A DNA stretch of 64,000 nt from JAVBLG01 sp031553655 (GTDB lineage: Bacteria; Desulfobacterota; Desulfovibrionia; Desulfovibrionales; Desulfovibrionaceae), in NCBI GenBank assembly GCA_031553655.1, contig JAVBLG010000007.1:14787-78786 (forward strand), in the 5' to 3' direction. Under the pieces are notes generated by a model that searched no databases, was not told the origin of the DNA, and saw only the letters and a list, made by a program, of their open reading frames with translations. A program made the position numbers and the translations under genes. Below are positions 48,019-55,729 of this stretch, one piece after another. Position 1 is the stretch's first letter. Every line of letters begins with the position of its first letter.

Positions 48019-49968
48019 ATGTCCTCCCCACAGACTCTTTCCGAAAAGATTATCAGATCGCACCTGGTTGACGGTGTCATGACACCCGGCGAGGAAATTG
48101 CCGTAAGCATCGACCAGACCCTTACCCATGACGTTACCGGCACCATGGCGTATCTGGGTTTTGAAGCGCTGGAGATACCGAAGGTAAAGCCGGAGTTGTG
48201 TGTCAGCTACGTGGAGCATAACCTCGTGCAGGGCGACTTCAAAAATATGGACGACCACAAGTATCTCCAGACGATCGCCGCCAAATACGGCCTTGTATAT
48301 TCGCGGGCGGGCAACGGCATCTGCCACACCTTGCATTTTCACCGTTTCGGCGTTCCCGGAAAAATCCTGCTGGGCTCGGATAGCCATACGCCGACAAGCA
48401 GCGCCATCGGTATGCTTTCCATAGGAGCAGGCGGCCTGGACGTTGCCCTGGCAATGGCCGGAGAGCCATTTTATTTGAAAATGCCGGAAATAGTGGAAGT
48501 CAGACTTATCGGAAAACGCAGGCCGGGCGTAGCGGCCAAGGACGTTATCCTTGAGCTGCTCCGCCGTTTCTCCGTAAAGGGCGGGCTGGGCAAGATTATT
48601 GAATACACGGGGCCGGGCCTCGCAGATCTTGATATTGCGGAACGCTCCACCATCGCCAACATGGGAGCCGAGCTGGGGGCCACTACATCCATTTTTCCCA
48701 GTGATCAGACGGTCAAAGAATTCTTCATCGCCCAGAACCGCGAGTCCGACTGGCTGCCTATAGAGGCCGATCCCGGAGCGAAATACAGCGAAACGCTGAT
48801 CATTGACCTCGGTGAGCTGGATCCGCTGGTAGCTTGTCCGCATATGCCCGACAACGTTATCAGAATCAAAGACCTGCCCGGCAAGATTAAAGTGGATCAA
48901 GTCTGTGTGGGAAGCTGTACAAACGCGTCCTATGCCGACATCGCCAAGGTTGCGACCATACTTGACGGCAAAACGGTTCATCCGGATGTCAGTTTCAGCG
49001 TGGCGGCGGCAACACGCCAGATTCTGGAAATGCTCATCCGCGATGGTTATGTGCAAAAGCTCATCGCTTCCGGCGCGCGGCTGATGGAGTGCGGATGCGG
49101 GGCATGCGTGGGCCTTGGGCAAGCTCCCGGCTCAGGCATGGTGTCTGTCAGAACATCAAACCGCAACTTTAAGGGCAGAAGCGGCACTTTTGACGCGCAA
49201 ATTTATCTTGCCAGCCCGGAAGTAGCCGCCGCGACCGCCCTGCTCGGCTATATCGCCGAACCAGCCGAAGCCATGAACCCGGCGCATTATGCAACATTCC
49301 GCGACCCCACCTCTTTTATCGTGGACGACAGAATGTTCATCTTGCCATCGGAAAACGGCGAAAACATCGAAATCGCCCGAGGCCCCAACATCAAGTCCAT
49401 GCCTATCAATGAGCCGCTCTCAGAGCAAGTGAACGCCAAGGTGGCCATAAAACTTCCCGACAACGTGACCACCGACGACATCACTCCGGCGGGAGCGTCT
49501 TTCTCGGCCCTGCGGTCAAACGTGCCGGCGATTTCCGAGATCACTTTCGGGCGAGTTGATCCGGGATTCGTGCAACGCATCAAGGAATTGGGCAAGGGGT
49601 TCGTTATCGGCGGCGAAAATTACGGCCAGGGTTCTTCCAGAGAGCATGCCGCCATCGCGCCGATGTATCTGGGCGTCAAGGCTGTGATCGCAAAATCTCT
49701 GGCCAGAATCCACAAGGCCAATCTTGTCAATTACGGCGTCCTGCCGCTCATCTTTGACGATAAAACTTCCTATGACGGCATTGACCAGGACGATGAACTG
49801 GTCATAGACGATGCCCCTGCCCAGGTCCGTTCGCGCAAGGTTACCGTACATAACAAAACTAAGGGAACAACATTTACAGCAAGCCTGGAGCTTTCGGCTC
49901 GAGAGCTGGAGGTGTTGATCGCGGGCGGCAACCTGACCTACGTAAAAAACAAGACCAAAGGTAAGTAA
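48019..49968 (+). CDS. acn: Aconitase family hydratase (single-chain, Aquifex-type)
   Basis: A 649-residue aconitase-fold dehydratase, normally citrate to isocitrate via cis-aconitate. The 4Fe-4S cysteines are in VGSCTNASYADIAK and MECGCGACVGLGQAPGSG; SDSHTPTSSAIGMLSIGAGG and GENYGQGSSREHAAIAPMYL are also diagnostic. It is shorter than AcnA/AcnB and fits the ~640-residue Aquifex-type group. AAGGAGCGTCCC precedes the ATG. Since it is co-transcribed with two aldolases and controlled with a carboxylate carrier, it may act on a citrate analogue rather than, or as well as, citrate. Confidence 0.9.
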   Translation: MSSPQTLSEKIIRSHLVDGVMTPGEEIAVSIDQTLTHDVTGTMAYLGFEALEIPKVKPELCVSYVEHNLVQGDFKNMDDHKYLQTIAAKYGLVYSRAGNGICHTLHFHRFGVPGKILLGSDSHTPTSSAIGMLSIGAGGLDVALAMAGEPFYLKMPEIVEVRLIGKRRPGVAAKDVILELLRRFSVKGGLGKIIEYTGPGLADLDIAERSTIANMGAELGATTSIFPSDQTVKEFFIAQNRESDWLPIEADPGAKYSETLIIDLGELDPLVACPHMPDNVIRIKDLPGKIKVDQVCVGSCTNASYADIAKVATILDGKTVHPDVSFSVAAATRQILEMLIRDGYVQKLIASGARLMECGCGACVGLGQAPGSGMVSVRTSNRNFKGRSGTFDAQIYLASPEVAAATALLGYIAEPAEAMNPAHYATFRDPTSFIVDDRMFILPSENGENIEIARGPNIKSMPINEPLSEQVNAKVAIKLPDNVTTDDITPAGASFSALRSNVPAISEITFGRVDPGFVQRIKELGKGFVIGGENYGQGSSREHAAIAPMYLGVKAVIAKSLARIHKANLVNYGVLPLIFDDKTSYDGIDQDDELVIDDAPAQVRSRKVTVHNKTKGTTFTASLELSARELEVLIAGGNLTYVKNKTKGK

Positions 49969-49969
49969 T

Positions 49970-50581
49970 ATGGATATCAGGTCCGAACTATTAACTCTTT
50001 CCACCACGAGCATTTCCGACGCCTCGGGAAGTCTCAACAATCTAGATCCGGGCATCAGGCCCCTGAAGGAAAGCTATAAAGCTTGCGGCCCGGCGCTGAC
50101 GGTCAGACTCGGCATAAACGACAACGATACAGTACTTAAAGCCATCCGCAACGCGGAACCCGGCCAGGTACTGGTCATCGATGCGAAAGGTTCTCTCTAC
50201 AATACGGTTGCCGGAGATTTCGTCGCCGGCATGGCGAAGATTATGGAATTGGCCGCAATCGTGATTGACGGCGTCATCCGGGATATTCGCGGCGTCAAGG
50301 ATACCGGCCTGCCGGTTTTTTGCCGGGGAACCACCATCGCCGTCGGCGGCAAACATGGCCAGGGGGAATTCGGCGTTCCCGTTTCCTGCGGCGGAGTCCC
50401 GGTGATGCCGGGCGACTGGATCGTGGGCGATGCCGACGGCGTGACGGTCATCCCTCAAAATTCATTGGAAAAGGTCATCACTGACGCCAAAGAAAAAGAG
50501 CGTAAAGATGCGGAACGTTCCAAAGCCGTGCTGGTTTCGAAGGAAGCGGTACGCGCCTATCTGGACAAAGTGCTGACGTAA
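49970..50581 (+). CDS. RraA-like protein, probable 4-hydroxy-2-oxoacid aldolase
   Basis: A 203-residue protein of the RraA / 4-hydroxy-4-methyl-2-oxoglutarate (HMG) aldolase family. Catalytic members carry the metal and Arg-Asp pair seen here in IVIDGVIRDIRGVKDTGLPV, with AGPALTV-like GPALTVRLG and VGDADGVTVIP. It starts one base after the aconitase stop, using AAGG within the aconitase 3' end, so it is translationally coupled. In a catabolic operon the aldolase role (pyruvate-releasing) is more likely than the RNase E-inhibitor role of E. coli RraA. Confidence 0.8.
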   Translation: MDIRSELLTLSTTSISDASGSLNNLDPGIRPLKESYKACGPALTVRLGINDNDTVLKAIRNAEPGQVLVIDAKGSLYNTVAGDFVAGMAKIMELAAIVIDGVIRDIRGVKDTGLPVFCRGTTIAVGGKHGQGEFGVPVSCGGVPVMPGDWIVGDADGVTVIPQNSLEKVITDAKEKERKDAERSKAVLVSKEAVRAYLDKVLT

Positions 50582-50639
50582 GCCCCGCTCACTCATTATA
50601 TCATTTTACTAATACGCTTTCTAAATTAAGACCTCCACA

Positions 50640-50668
50640 AGGGGGAGCTTTTGAGACTCCCCTCTTTT
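50640..50668 (+). terminator. Weak terminator-like hairpin after the RraA-like gene
   Basis: GGGGAG (50642-50647) pairs with CTCCCC (50657-50662) across nine bases, followed by TCTTTTC. It lies just before the citF remnant and may mark the end of the regulated module. Confidence 0.4.
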
Positions 50669-50676
50669 CAATTTGG

Positions 50677-50952
50677 ATGGTCACCGACGCGGTGCAGACC
50701 ATCTGCACCCCCGGTGAAATCGTGGACGTGGTGGTGACCGATCGCGGCATGGCCGTGAACCCGGCGCGCCGCGACCTTATGGACAACCTGAAAGGCCATG
50801 GTCTGCCCCTGATCACCATTGAAGAATTGCGCGATACGGCATATAATCTCGCCGGGGGCAAACCGGCCTCCATCCCGGTGAGCGATCAGATTACCGCCGT
50901 TGTGGAATACCGCGACGGTACGGTGTTGGATGTAATCAGAAGCCCATTGTAG
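50677..50952 (+). pseudogene. citF: citF remnant: C-terminal fragment of citrate lyase alpha subunit
   Basis: The 91 codons match only the C-terminal end of CitF, the citrate:acetyl-ACP transferase subunit (~510 residues). Landmarks: TPGEIVDVVVTDRGMAVNPA, RRDLMDNLKGHGLPLITIEE and ITAVVEYRDGTVLDVIRS, followed by a natural stop. Upstream there is no trace of the rest: a hairpin and the RraA-like gene come immediately before. The ATG at 50677 has no ribosome site. I read this as a gene truncated by replacement of its 5' part, although the reading frame that survives is undamaged. citD and citE are also missing. Confidence 0.85.
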
Positions 50953-50959
50953 TTGCATT

Positions 50960-51005
50960 GGGGAGGGGAAGGGAACTTTTTGAAAAAAGTTCCCTTCCCC
51001 TCCCC
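50960..51005. repeat. Long G/C-rich hairpin repeat, copy 1
   Basis: GGGGAGGGGAAGGGAACTTT (start of the left arm, 50960-50981) has a perfect complement at 50984-51005 (22-base stem, 2-base loop). After it come CCCCATCTCTCAAAAACTTTTG and a G/C tail, as after the hairpin at 57031. It lies between the citF remnant and citC. Confidence 0.8.
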
Positions 51006-51064
51006 AAACCACACCCCATCTCTCAAAAACTTTTGGTTGCCCGTCGGCCTTTGGAGATTTGATT

Positions 51065-52111
51065 ATGCTTGAAGGCTTCAGAATAGAGTATGTCAACCTT
51101 GCCCGCAAAAGCGAAGTTGAGGAAGTAAGAAGTTTTCTGGCGCGTTTTGACTTGAGTTTTGATGCCGACGTAGAATTTACCCTGATTGTGCGTGACGAGA
51201 CCGGGGCTGTTGTCGGTACCGGCTCCTATGCCGGAGAAGTGCTGCGCAATATTGCCGTGGACGAAAACATCCAGGGCGCGGGGCTTTCATCGGCCATAAT
51301 CTCCGAACTGATGCGGCTCATGGGCCACAAGGGCGTGCTCCATTACTTCATCTACACTCGCCCCCAAAAGGCTTTTCTGTTTGAGAGCCTGGGATTCAAA
51401 GAAATAGCCCGCGCCGAACCTCATGCCGCCCTGCTTGAGGGCGGAATGGGATCCGTAGTTTCTTATTGCGCTGCAATATCTGAAGAAATAAATCATTTAT
51501 CCACACCGAGAGCGGCCATAGTCATGAATGCCAACCCCTTCACCAAAGGGCACCTGGCGCTCATTCAAAAGGCGGCTGAGGAAAACGCTTCGGTAATAGT
51601 TTTCACAGTCAGAGAAGACTGTTCCCTGTTCCCCTTCAAGGATAGAATAAAGTTAATCCGCGCCGCCACAGCCTCCATGCCCAATGTGGCCGTAGTTTCC
51701 ACCGAAGAGTATATGGTTTCGGCCGCCACCTTTCCCACCTATTTCACCAGAGACGGCGATCAGGTCGCAGCCCAGACCCGCCTCGACATAAATCTGTTCG
51801 TCGGCCAGATTGCCCCCAGACTTTTCATAAACGCTCGTTACATAGGGGAAGAGCCTTACTGCGATGTCACCCGCGCTTATAATGCGGCCATACTCGAAAT
51901 TCTGCCCTCCGCCGGAATACGCGTGGAGCTCATTCCGCGTCTGGCCGAAAGCGGTGAAGCCGTAAGTGCCTCCCGAGTGCGCGAGCTGATCCGCAAGGGC
52001 GACATGCAAGGTCTTGAAAATCTGCTTCCGGGCGTTACCCTTGAATATCTGCGGGCCGAAGAAAACCGGCATATTATTGAGAGCATCCGCCAATCCCATT
52101 CGAGGCATTAA
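51065..52111 (+). CDS. citC: Citrate lyase ligase ([citrate (pro-3S)-lyase] ligase)
   Basis: Activates citrate lyase by ATP-dependent acetylation of the thiol on the acyl-carrier subunit's prosthetic group. The 348-residue product has the N-terminal GNAT-like domain (GSYAGEVLRNIAVDENIQGA, FLFESLGFKEIAR) and a C-terminal nucleotidyltransferase domain with NANPFTKGHLALIQKAAEEN (TxGH motif) and SASRVRELIRKGD. The ATG at 51065 has GGAGA seven bases upstream. With citD, citE and most of citF absent here, its substrate is not encoded nearby. Confidence 0.93.
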   Translation: MLEGFRIEYVNLARKSEVEEVRSFLARFDLSFDADVEFTLIVRDETGAVVGTGSYAGEVLRNIAVDENIQGAGLSSAIISELMRLMGHKGVLHYFIYTRPQKAFLFESLGFKEIARAEPHAALLEGGMGSVVSYCAAISEEINHLSTPRAAIVMNANPFTKGHLALIQKAAEENASVIVFTVREDCSLFPFKDRIKLIRAATASMPNVAVVSTEEYMVSAATFPTYFTRDGDQVAAQTRLDINLFVGQIAPRLFINARYIGEEPYCDVTRAYNAAILEILPSAGIRVELIPRLAESGEAVSASRVRELIRKGDMQGLENLLPGVTLEYLRAEENRHIIESIRQSHSRH

Positions 52112-52168
52112 TTCCAAAAATATCTTAAATGCCAAACTGTTATCGCCGCTATCCGGCGCGAGGCTGTC

Positions 52169-52471
52169 ATGGATGAAAAAGACTGGCTAATACTCAAAAC
52201 CCTGCAGGAAAAGCGCAATATCACCCAAACCGCCGCAGCTGTATATATTTCCCAACAGGCACTGTCAAAACGCCTCAAGCTGGTTGAGGAGCGTTTCGGG
52301 GTAAGCGTGGCCCTGCGCAACAAAAACGGCGACATTCTCTACCGTAACACTTGGGTTATTGTTAACGAAGAAGCCAAACAGCTTAAAGTTGTAGAGCGTT
52401 TCATCGACTTTGTGTCCACGTTCTCCTTCAAAAATGAGTTCGGTTCTCTACAACCTCCTCACAAGGTGTAA
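52169..52471 (+). CDS. Short LysR-type DNA-binding protein (no effector domain)
   Basis: A 100-residue protein consisting of a LysR-type helix-turn-helix, residues ~5-65: WLILKTLQEKRNITQTAAAV, YISQQALSKRLKLVEERFGV. It continues with about 35 residues and stops, without the ~200-residue co-inducer domain. It lies between citC and citG, two bases before the citG ATG, so it belongs to the cit operon. Whether it is a complete small regulator or a shortened LysR protein cannot be told; there is no downstream remnant of an effector domain, which favours a genuine small protein. Confidence 0.75.
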   Translation: MDEKDWLILKTLQEKRNITQTAAAVYISQQALSKRLKLVEERFGVSVALRNKNGDILYRNTWVIVNEEAKQLKVVERFIDFVSTFSFKNEFGSLQPPHKV

Positions 52472-52473
52472 AC

Positions 52474-53367
52474 ATGCCCCATTCCGAACGCATAGCCGCC
52501 CTCGCGGCGCGCGCCGCCGCTCATGAAGCGGCGGCTACAGGCAAACCAGGGCTTGTCTGCGCCGATTCTCGCGGCGCGCACACCGACATGGACATATCCA
52601 CCATGCTGGCCGGCGTGATGAGCCTGATCCCCTACTTTCGCGAAACTTCTTCCATCGGCTTTGCCACAGCTATGGAAAATGAAGAACATGTCTTCCCCAA
52701 ACTTCGCGCGGCAGGCATAAAAGCCGAAACCTCCATGCTGGCGGCTACAGGCGGGGTAAACACCCATAAAGGGCTTATTTTTTCCATGGGGCTTTTCTGC
52801 GCCGCCGCCTCCAGGTTGATGGCCCGCCGGGAGTCGCTGCAGGCCGCCGCCCTGTGCCGCGTGGCCTCTACCTTTGTCACTGGCATCGTTGCCGTGGATT
52901 TTGCCCCGCTGCTGGCCCTGACCGAAGGCACGGACAATCCGGACCGGTTGACTCAGGCCCTCGGCCGTAAACCCAGCGCCGGAGAAATTCTCTATATGCG
53001 CTACGGATCCTCAGGAATCAGAGGCGAGGCCGAAGGCGGATTCAAAAATGCGCTCATGGCCGTGGATGTGCTGCGGCGCAATCTGGCCGCCAACAACTTT
53101 AACACCGCCCTGCTCAATACTTTGCTGAATCTCATGTCTACTGTCGCCGACACCAATGTACTGTGGCGCGGCGGACTGGAAGGACTCAATTTTGTTCGCG
53201 CGGCATCGGCCGATATTCTGAACCTTGGTGGCGCGGGAAGCGAAAAAGGACGCGAAGCTCTGAGCAAATTCGCTGAAATCTGCCTGGAAAAACGCCTCAG
53301 CCCCGGCGGCTGCGCCGACCTGCTCAGCTTAGCCCTTTTTATGTATTTTCTTGAAAGCGAGCAGTAA
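52474..53367 (+). CDS. citG: Triphosphoribosyl-dephospho-CoA synthase
   Basis: CitG makes 2'-(5''-triphosphoribosyl)-3'-dephospho-CoA from ATP and dephospho-CoA, the precursor of the citrate lyase prosthetic group. The 297-residue product shows EAAATGKPGLVCADSRGAHT, AATGGVNTHKGLIFSMGLFC and LSPGGCADLLSLALFMYFLE. Start after AAGGTGTAAAC, two bases past the LysR-type gene. Its 3' end overlaps the convergent citX by 29 bases. Confidence 0.93.
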   Translation: MPHSERIAALAARAAAHEAAATGKPGLVCADSRGAHTDMDISTMLAGVMSLIPYFRETSSIGFATAMENEEHVFPKLRAAGIKAETSMLAATGGVNTHKGLIFSMGLFCAAASRLMARRESLQAAALCRVASTFVTGIVAVDFAPLLALTEGTDNPDRLTQALGRKPSAGEILYMRYGSSGIRGEAEGGFKNALMAVDVLRRNLAANNFNTALLNTLLNLMSTVADTNVLWRGGLEGLNFVRAASADILNLGGAGSEKGREALSKFAEICLEKRLSPGGCADLLSLALFMYFLESEQ

Positions 53368-53896
53368 TTTCTCTAATTTTTTCAAGCAATTCAGCAAGAT
53401 CATGCCTACGGCCCCGCGCGCATTCCGCCGCCGGTCCGGAGCAGATCAGGCAGCGCCTTAACGGCAGGGCAAAGTCAGCGCGGGAAACAGCCTTGCCGTC
53501 CGTCTTCAGCACATCAAAATCAAATAGCCGCCCCAACGGATGGCTTTCTTCCACAGCCAACAAGGCTCGCTTCAATTCCTTGGCGTCAGCCTCAACCCCA
53601 ATCAGCGCCTCCGGCCCGGTTATGGCGTATTGCTCGCGCCGCCCCGGCGAATTCCAGCCCTTTCCGGCCAGGCATATTTCCAAAGCCCTGATTCCCGCCC
53701 GGAAAATAATCAACGATTCCGAGCAGGCCTTATCCGGTCCGGGCATGTTGACACAAAAGGAAATGAGCGGCATTTGCCAGCGCTCAAGCAGGGCTGTTTG
53801 CCGTTTTACCCGATCTTCCCGATTGTTCAGAACAGCTTCGAGGGAAGCGACGGGGGCAGAGTCTGAGCCACAAGTGTTTTTATTGTTATTACTCAT
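53339..53896 (-). CDS. citX: Apo-citrate lyase phosphoribosyl-dephospho-CoA transferase
   Basis: CitX attaches the prosthetic group made by CitG to the CitD acyl carrier. The 185-residue product has the CitX signature: PLISFCVNMPGPDK, ALLAVEESHPLGRLFDFDVL and RRCLICSGPAAECARGRRHD. No clear ribosome site precedes the ATG at 53896. It is convergent with citG and overlaps it by 29 bases, an unusual layout since citX and citG normally run in the same operon. Without citD nearby its target is missing from this locus. Confidence 0.88.
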   Translation of the reverse strand: MSNNNKNTCGSDSAPVASLEAVLNNREDRVKRQTALLERWQMPLISFCVNMPGPDKACSESLIIFRAGIRALEICLAGKGWNSPGRREQYAITGPEALIGVEADAKELKRALLAVEESHPLGRLFDFDVLKTDGKAVSRADFALPLRRCLICSGPAAECARGRRHDLAELLEKIREITARFQENT

Positions 53897-54062
53897 ACAT
53901 TATATATGGTTATATTATTGATTGCACAACATTCCAAGAATGCTTAATATTGAAACGGGACATATGTTCCGGTAGAGATTTTTTTCTCAATGTAGACACC
54001 AATAATCCGGACGGTCTGCCGATTATCGGGGACGGCCCGCAACCTTTATCCAGGAGGACAAA

Positions 54063-55175
54063 ATGGTCAATCTGCTTGAAAAAATCCGTCCCATATTGCT
54101 TATGGGGCCCGGCCCCTCCAGCGTTTTTCCCGAAGCCATGGCCGCGCTGGCCAAGCCCACACTCGGGCACCTCGACCCGCTTTTCCTTAAAATCATGGAT
54201 GGACTTAAAGCCCGCATTCAAACTGTGGCGGGCACAAAAAACAACTACACCTTCGCTCTTTCCGCCACCGGAATGGGCGGCATGGAAGCGGTTTTCACCA
54301 ACCTCATTGAAGCAGGCGACCGTGTACTGGTAATTGTAAACGGCGTGTTCGGTAAACGTCAGGTGGAAATCGCCCAGCGCCTCGGGGCCAAAGTTGATGA
54401 AATGGAATTTGAATGGGGCACCCCGGTCTTGCCCGACAAGGTGGCCGAACAGCTCAAAAAAGGCCCTTATGCCATAGTATCGATGGTGCATGCCGAAACT
54501 TCCACCGGCGTACTCAACCCGGCGGCCGAAGTGTCAGCTCTGGTCAAAAACCACGGCGCGCTTATGGTGCTCGACTGCGTAACCAGCATGGGTGGGCTGC
54601 CCGTGAAGGTTGACGAATGGAAAATCGACGCCATGTACTCCGGCTCGCAAAAATGCCTGGGCTGCGTTTCGGGCATGTCTCCGGCCACATTCTCCGAAGA
54701 AGCCGTGGCCAAGGTGAAAGCCCGTAAAACCAAGGTTCCCAACTTCTACCTGGACATACTGGCCCTGCAACCCTATTGGGAAGGCGAAAAACGCGCCTAT
54801 CACCATACGGCCTGCTCCAACCTGTATTATGCCCTCTATGCCTCCCTTGACGCCATTCTTAAAGAAGGACTGGAGGGCACCTACTCCCGCCACCATGACG
54901 CTCACGAGCGTCTGGTAAAAGGAGTTGAAGCAATGGGCCTGTCAATGTATGTAAAACCAGGCGCGCGGCTGCCCATGCTCAACACCATTACTGTGCCTGC
55001 GGGTTGCGACGAAGCCAAAGTTCGTAACCTCCTGCTGGATGAGCACGATATTGAAATCGGCGCGGGCCTTGGTCCGCTGGCCGGTAAAATCTTCCGCGTG
55101 GGCGTTATGGGCCAGAATGCCCGCCCCGAAGCGGTGGACACGTTCCTTAAGGCTTTCGCCGCCACCCTCAAATAA
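54063..55175 (+). CDS. Class V aminotransferase (alanine/serine-glyoxylate type)
   Basis: A PLP-dependent transaminase of the alanine-glyoxylate / serine-pyruvate group, 370 residues. LMGPGPSSVFPEAMAALAKP opens the protein, SATGMGGMEAVFTNLIEAGD is the cofactor-phosphate region, HAETSTGVLNPAAEVSALV follows, and the PLP lysine is in MYSGSQKCLGCVSGMSP. AGGAGGACAAA precedes the ATG. Likely amino acceptors are glyoxylate or pyruvate, which would fit the GlcD/GlcF pair in the same window; 2-aminoethylphosphonate cannot be excluded. A bidirectional terminator follows. Confidence 0.88.
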   Translation: MVNLLEKIRPILLMGPGPSSVFPEAMAALAKPTLGHLDPLFLKIMDGLKARIQTVAGTKNNYTFALSATGMGGMEAVFTNLIEAGDRVLVIVNGVFGKRQVEIAQRLGAKVDEMEFEWGTPVLPDKVAEQLKKGPYAIVSMVHAETSTGVLNPAAEVSALVKNHGALMVLDCVTSMGGLPVKVDEWKIDAMYSGSQKCLGCVSGMSPATFSEEAVAKVKARKTKVPNFYLDILALQPYWEGEKRAYHHTACSNLYYALYASLDAILKEGLEGTYSRHHDAHERLVKGVEAMGLSMYVKPGARLPMLNTITVPAGCDEAKVRNLLLDEHDIEIGAGLGPLAGKIFRVGVMGQNARPEAVDTFLKAFAATLK

Positions 55176-55178
55176 ATT

Positions 55179-55206
55179 AAGAGCGCCGTTTTTCGACGGC
55201 GCTCTT
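55179..55206. terminator. Bidirectional terminator between aminotransferase and purE
   Basis: AAGAGCGCCGT (55179-55189) and ACGGCGCTCTT (55196-55206) form a perfect 11-base stem with loop TTTTCG, followed by GATTTT on the plus strand and by A/T-rich sequence on the other. Confidence 0.8.
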
Positions 55207-55217
55207 GATTTTAATGC

Positions 55218-55715
55218 TTATGAGTGTCTGGCTTCCAGTTCTTTGCCTACCTTCGCCACTTCATCTTTAAACTTTTGCCGGGCGGCAACAAGTTTTTGCT
55301 GAAGTTCCACATCGTTCAGGGCCAGAATCTGCGCGGCCAGCCAAGCCGCATTACGCGCCCCGGCCTTATCCAGAGCCACAGTAGCTACGGGAAATCCCGG
55401 AGGCATCTGCACCGTGGACAAAAGGGCATCCATACCGTTAAGGCTGGAAGCGCTCACCGGAATACCTATGACCGGGCGCGTGCTGCGCGCGGCGACAGCC
55501 CCGGCCAGATGCGCAGCCATACCCGCCGCGCAAATGAACACCTGCACGCCCCCGGACTCCAACTCGTCAATGAGACCTTCCACCCGCTCCGCGCTGCGAT
55601 GCGCCGAGGCTACCGTAAACTTGTATGTAATGCCGAGGCTTTTCAATATTTCCGCGCAAGGGGAAATTGTGGCCTCATCAGATATGGAGCCTATGAAAAT
55701 TGCTACTCTATACAT
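55218..55715 (-). CDS. purE: N5-carboxyaminoimidazole ribonucleotide mutase (PurE, class I)
   Basis: Converts N5-CAIR to CAIR in purine synthesis. The 165-residue product has FIGSISDEATISPCAEILKS, TVASAHRSAERVEGLI, ICAAGMAAHLAGAVAARST and TRPVIGIPVSASSLNGMDAL. This fits class I, which normally works with PurK; purK is not in the window. It lies 14 bases after purD on the same strand. Confidence 0.96.
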   Translation of the reverse strand: MYRVAIFIGSISDEATISPCAEILKSLGITYKFTVASAHRSAERVEGLIDELESGGVQVFICAAGMAAHLAGAVAARSTRPVIGIPVSASSLNGMDALLSTVQMPPGFPVATVALDKAGARNAAWLAAQILALNDVELQQKLVAARQKFKDEVAKVGKELEARHS

Positions 55716-55729
55716 AAAAATATCCTTCG

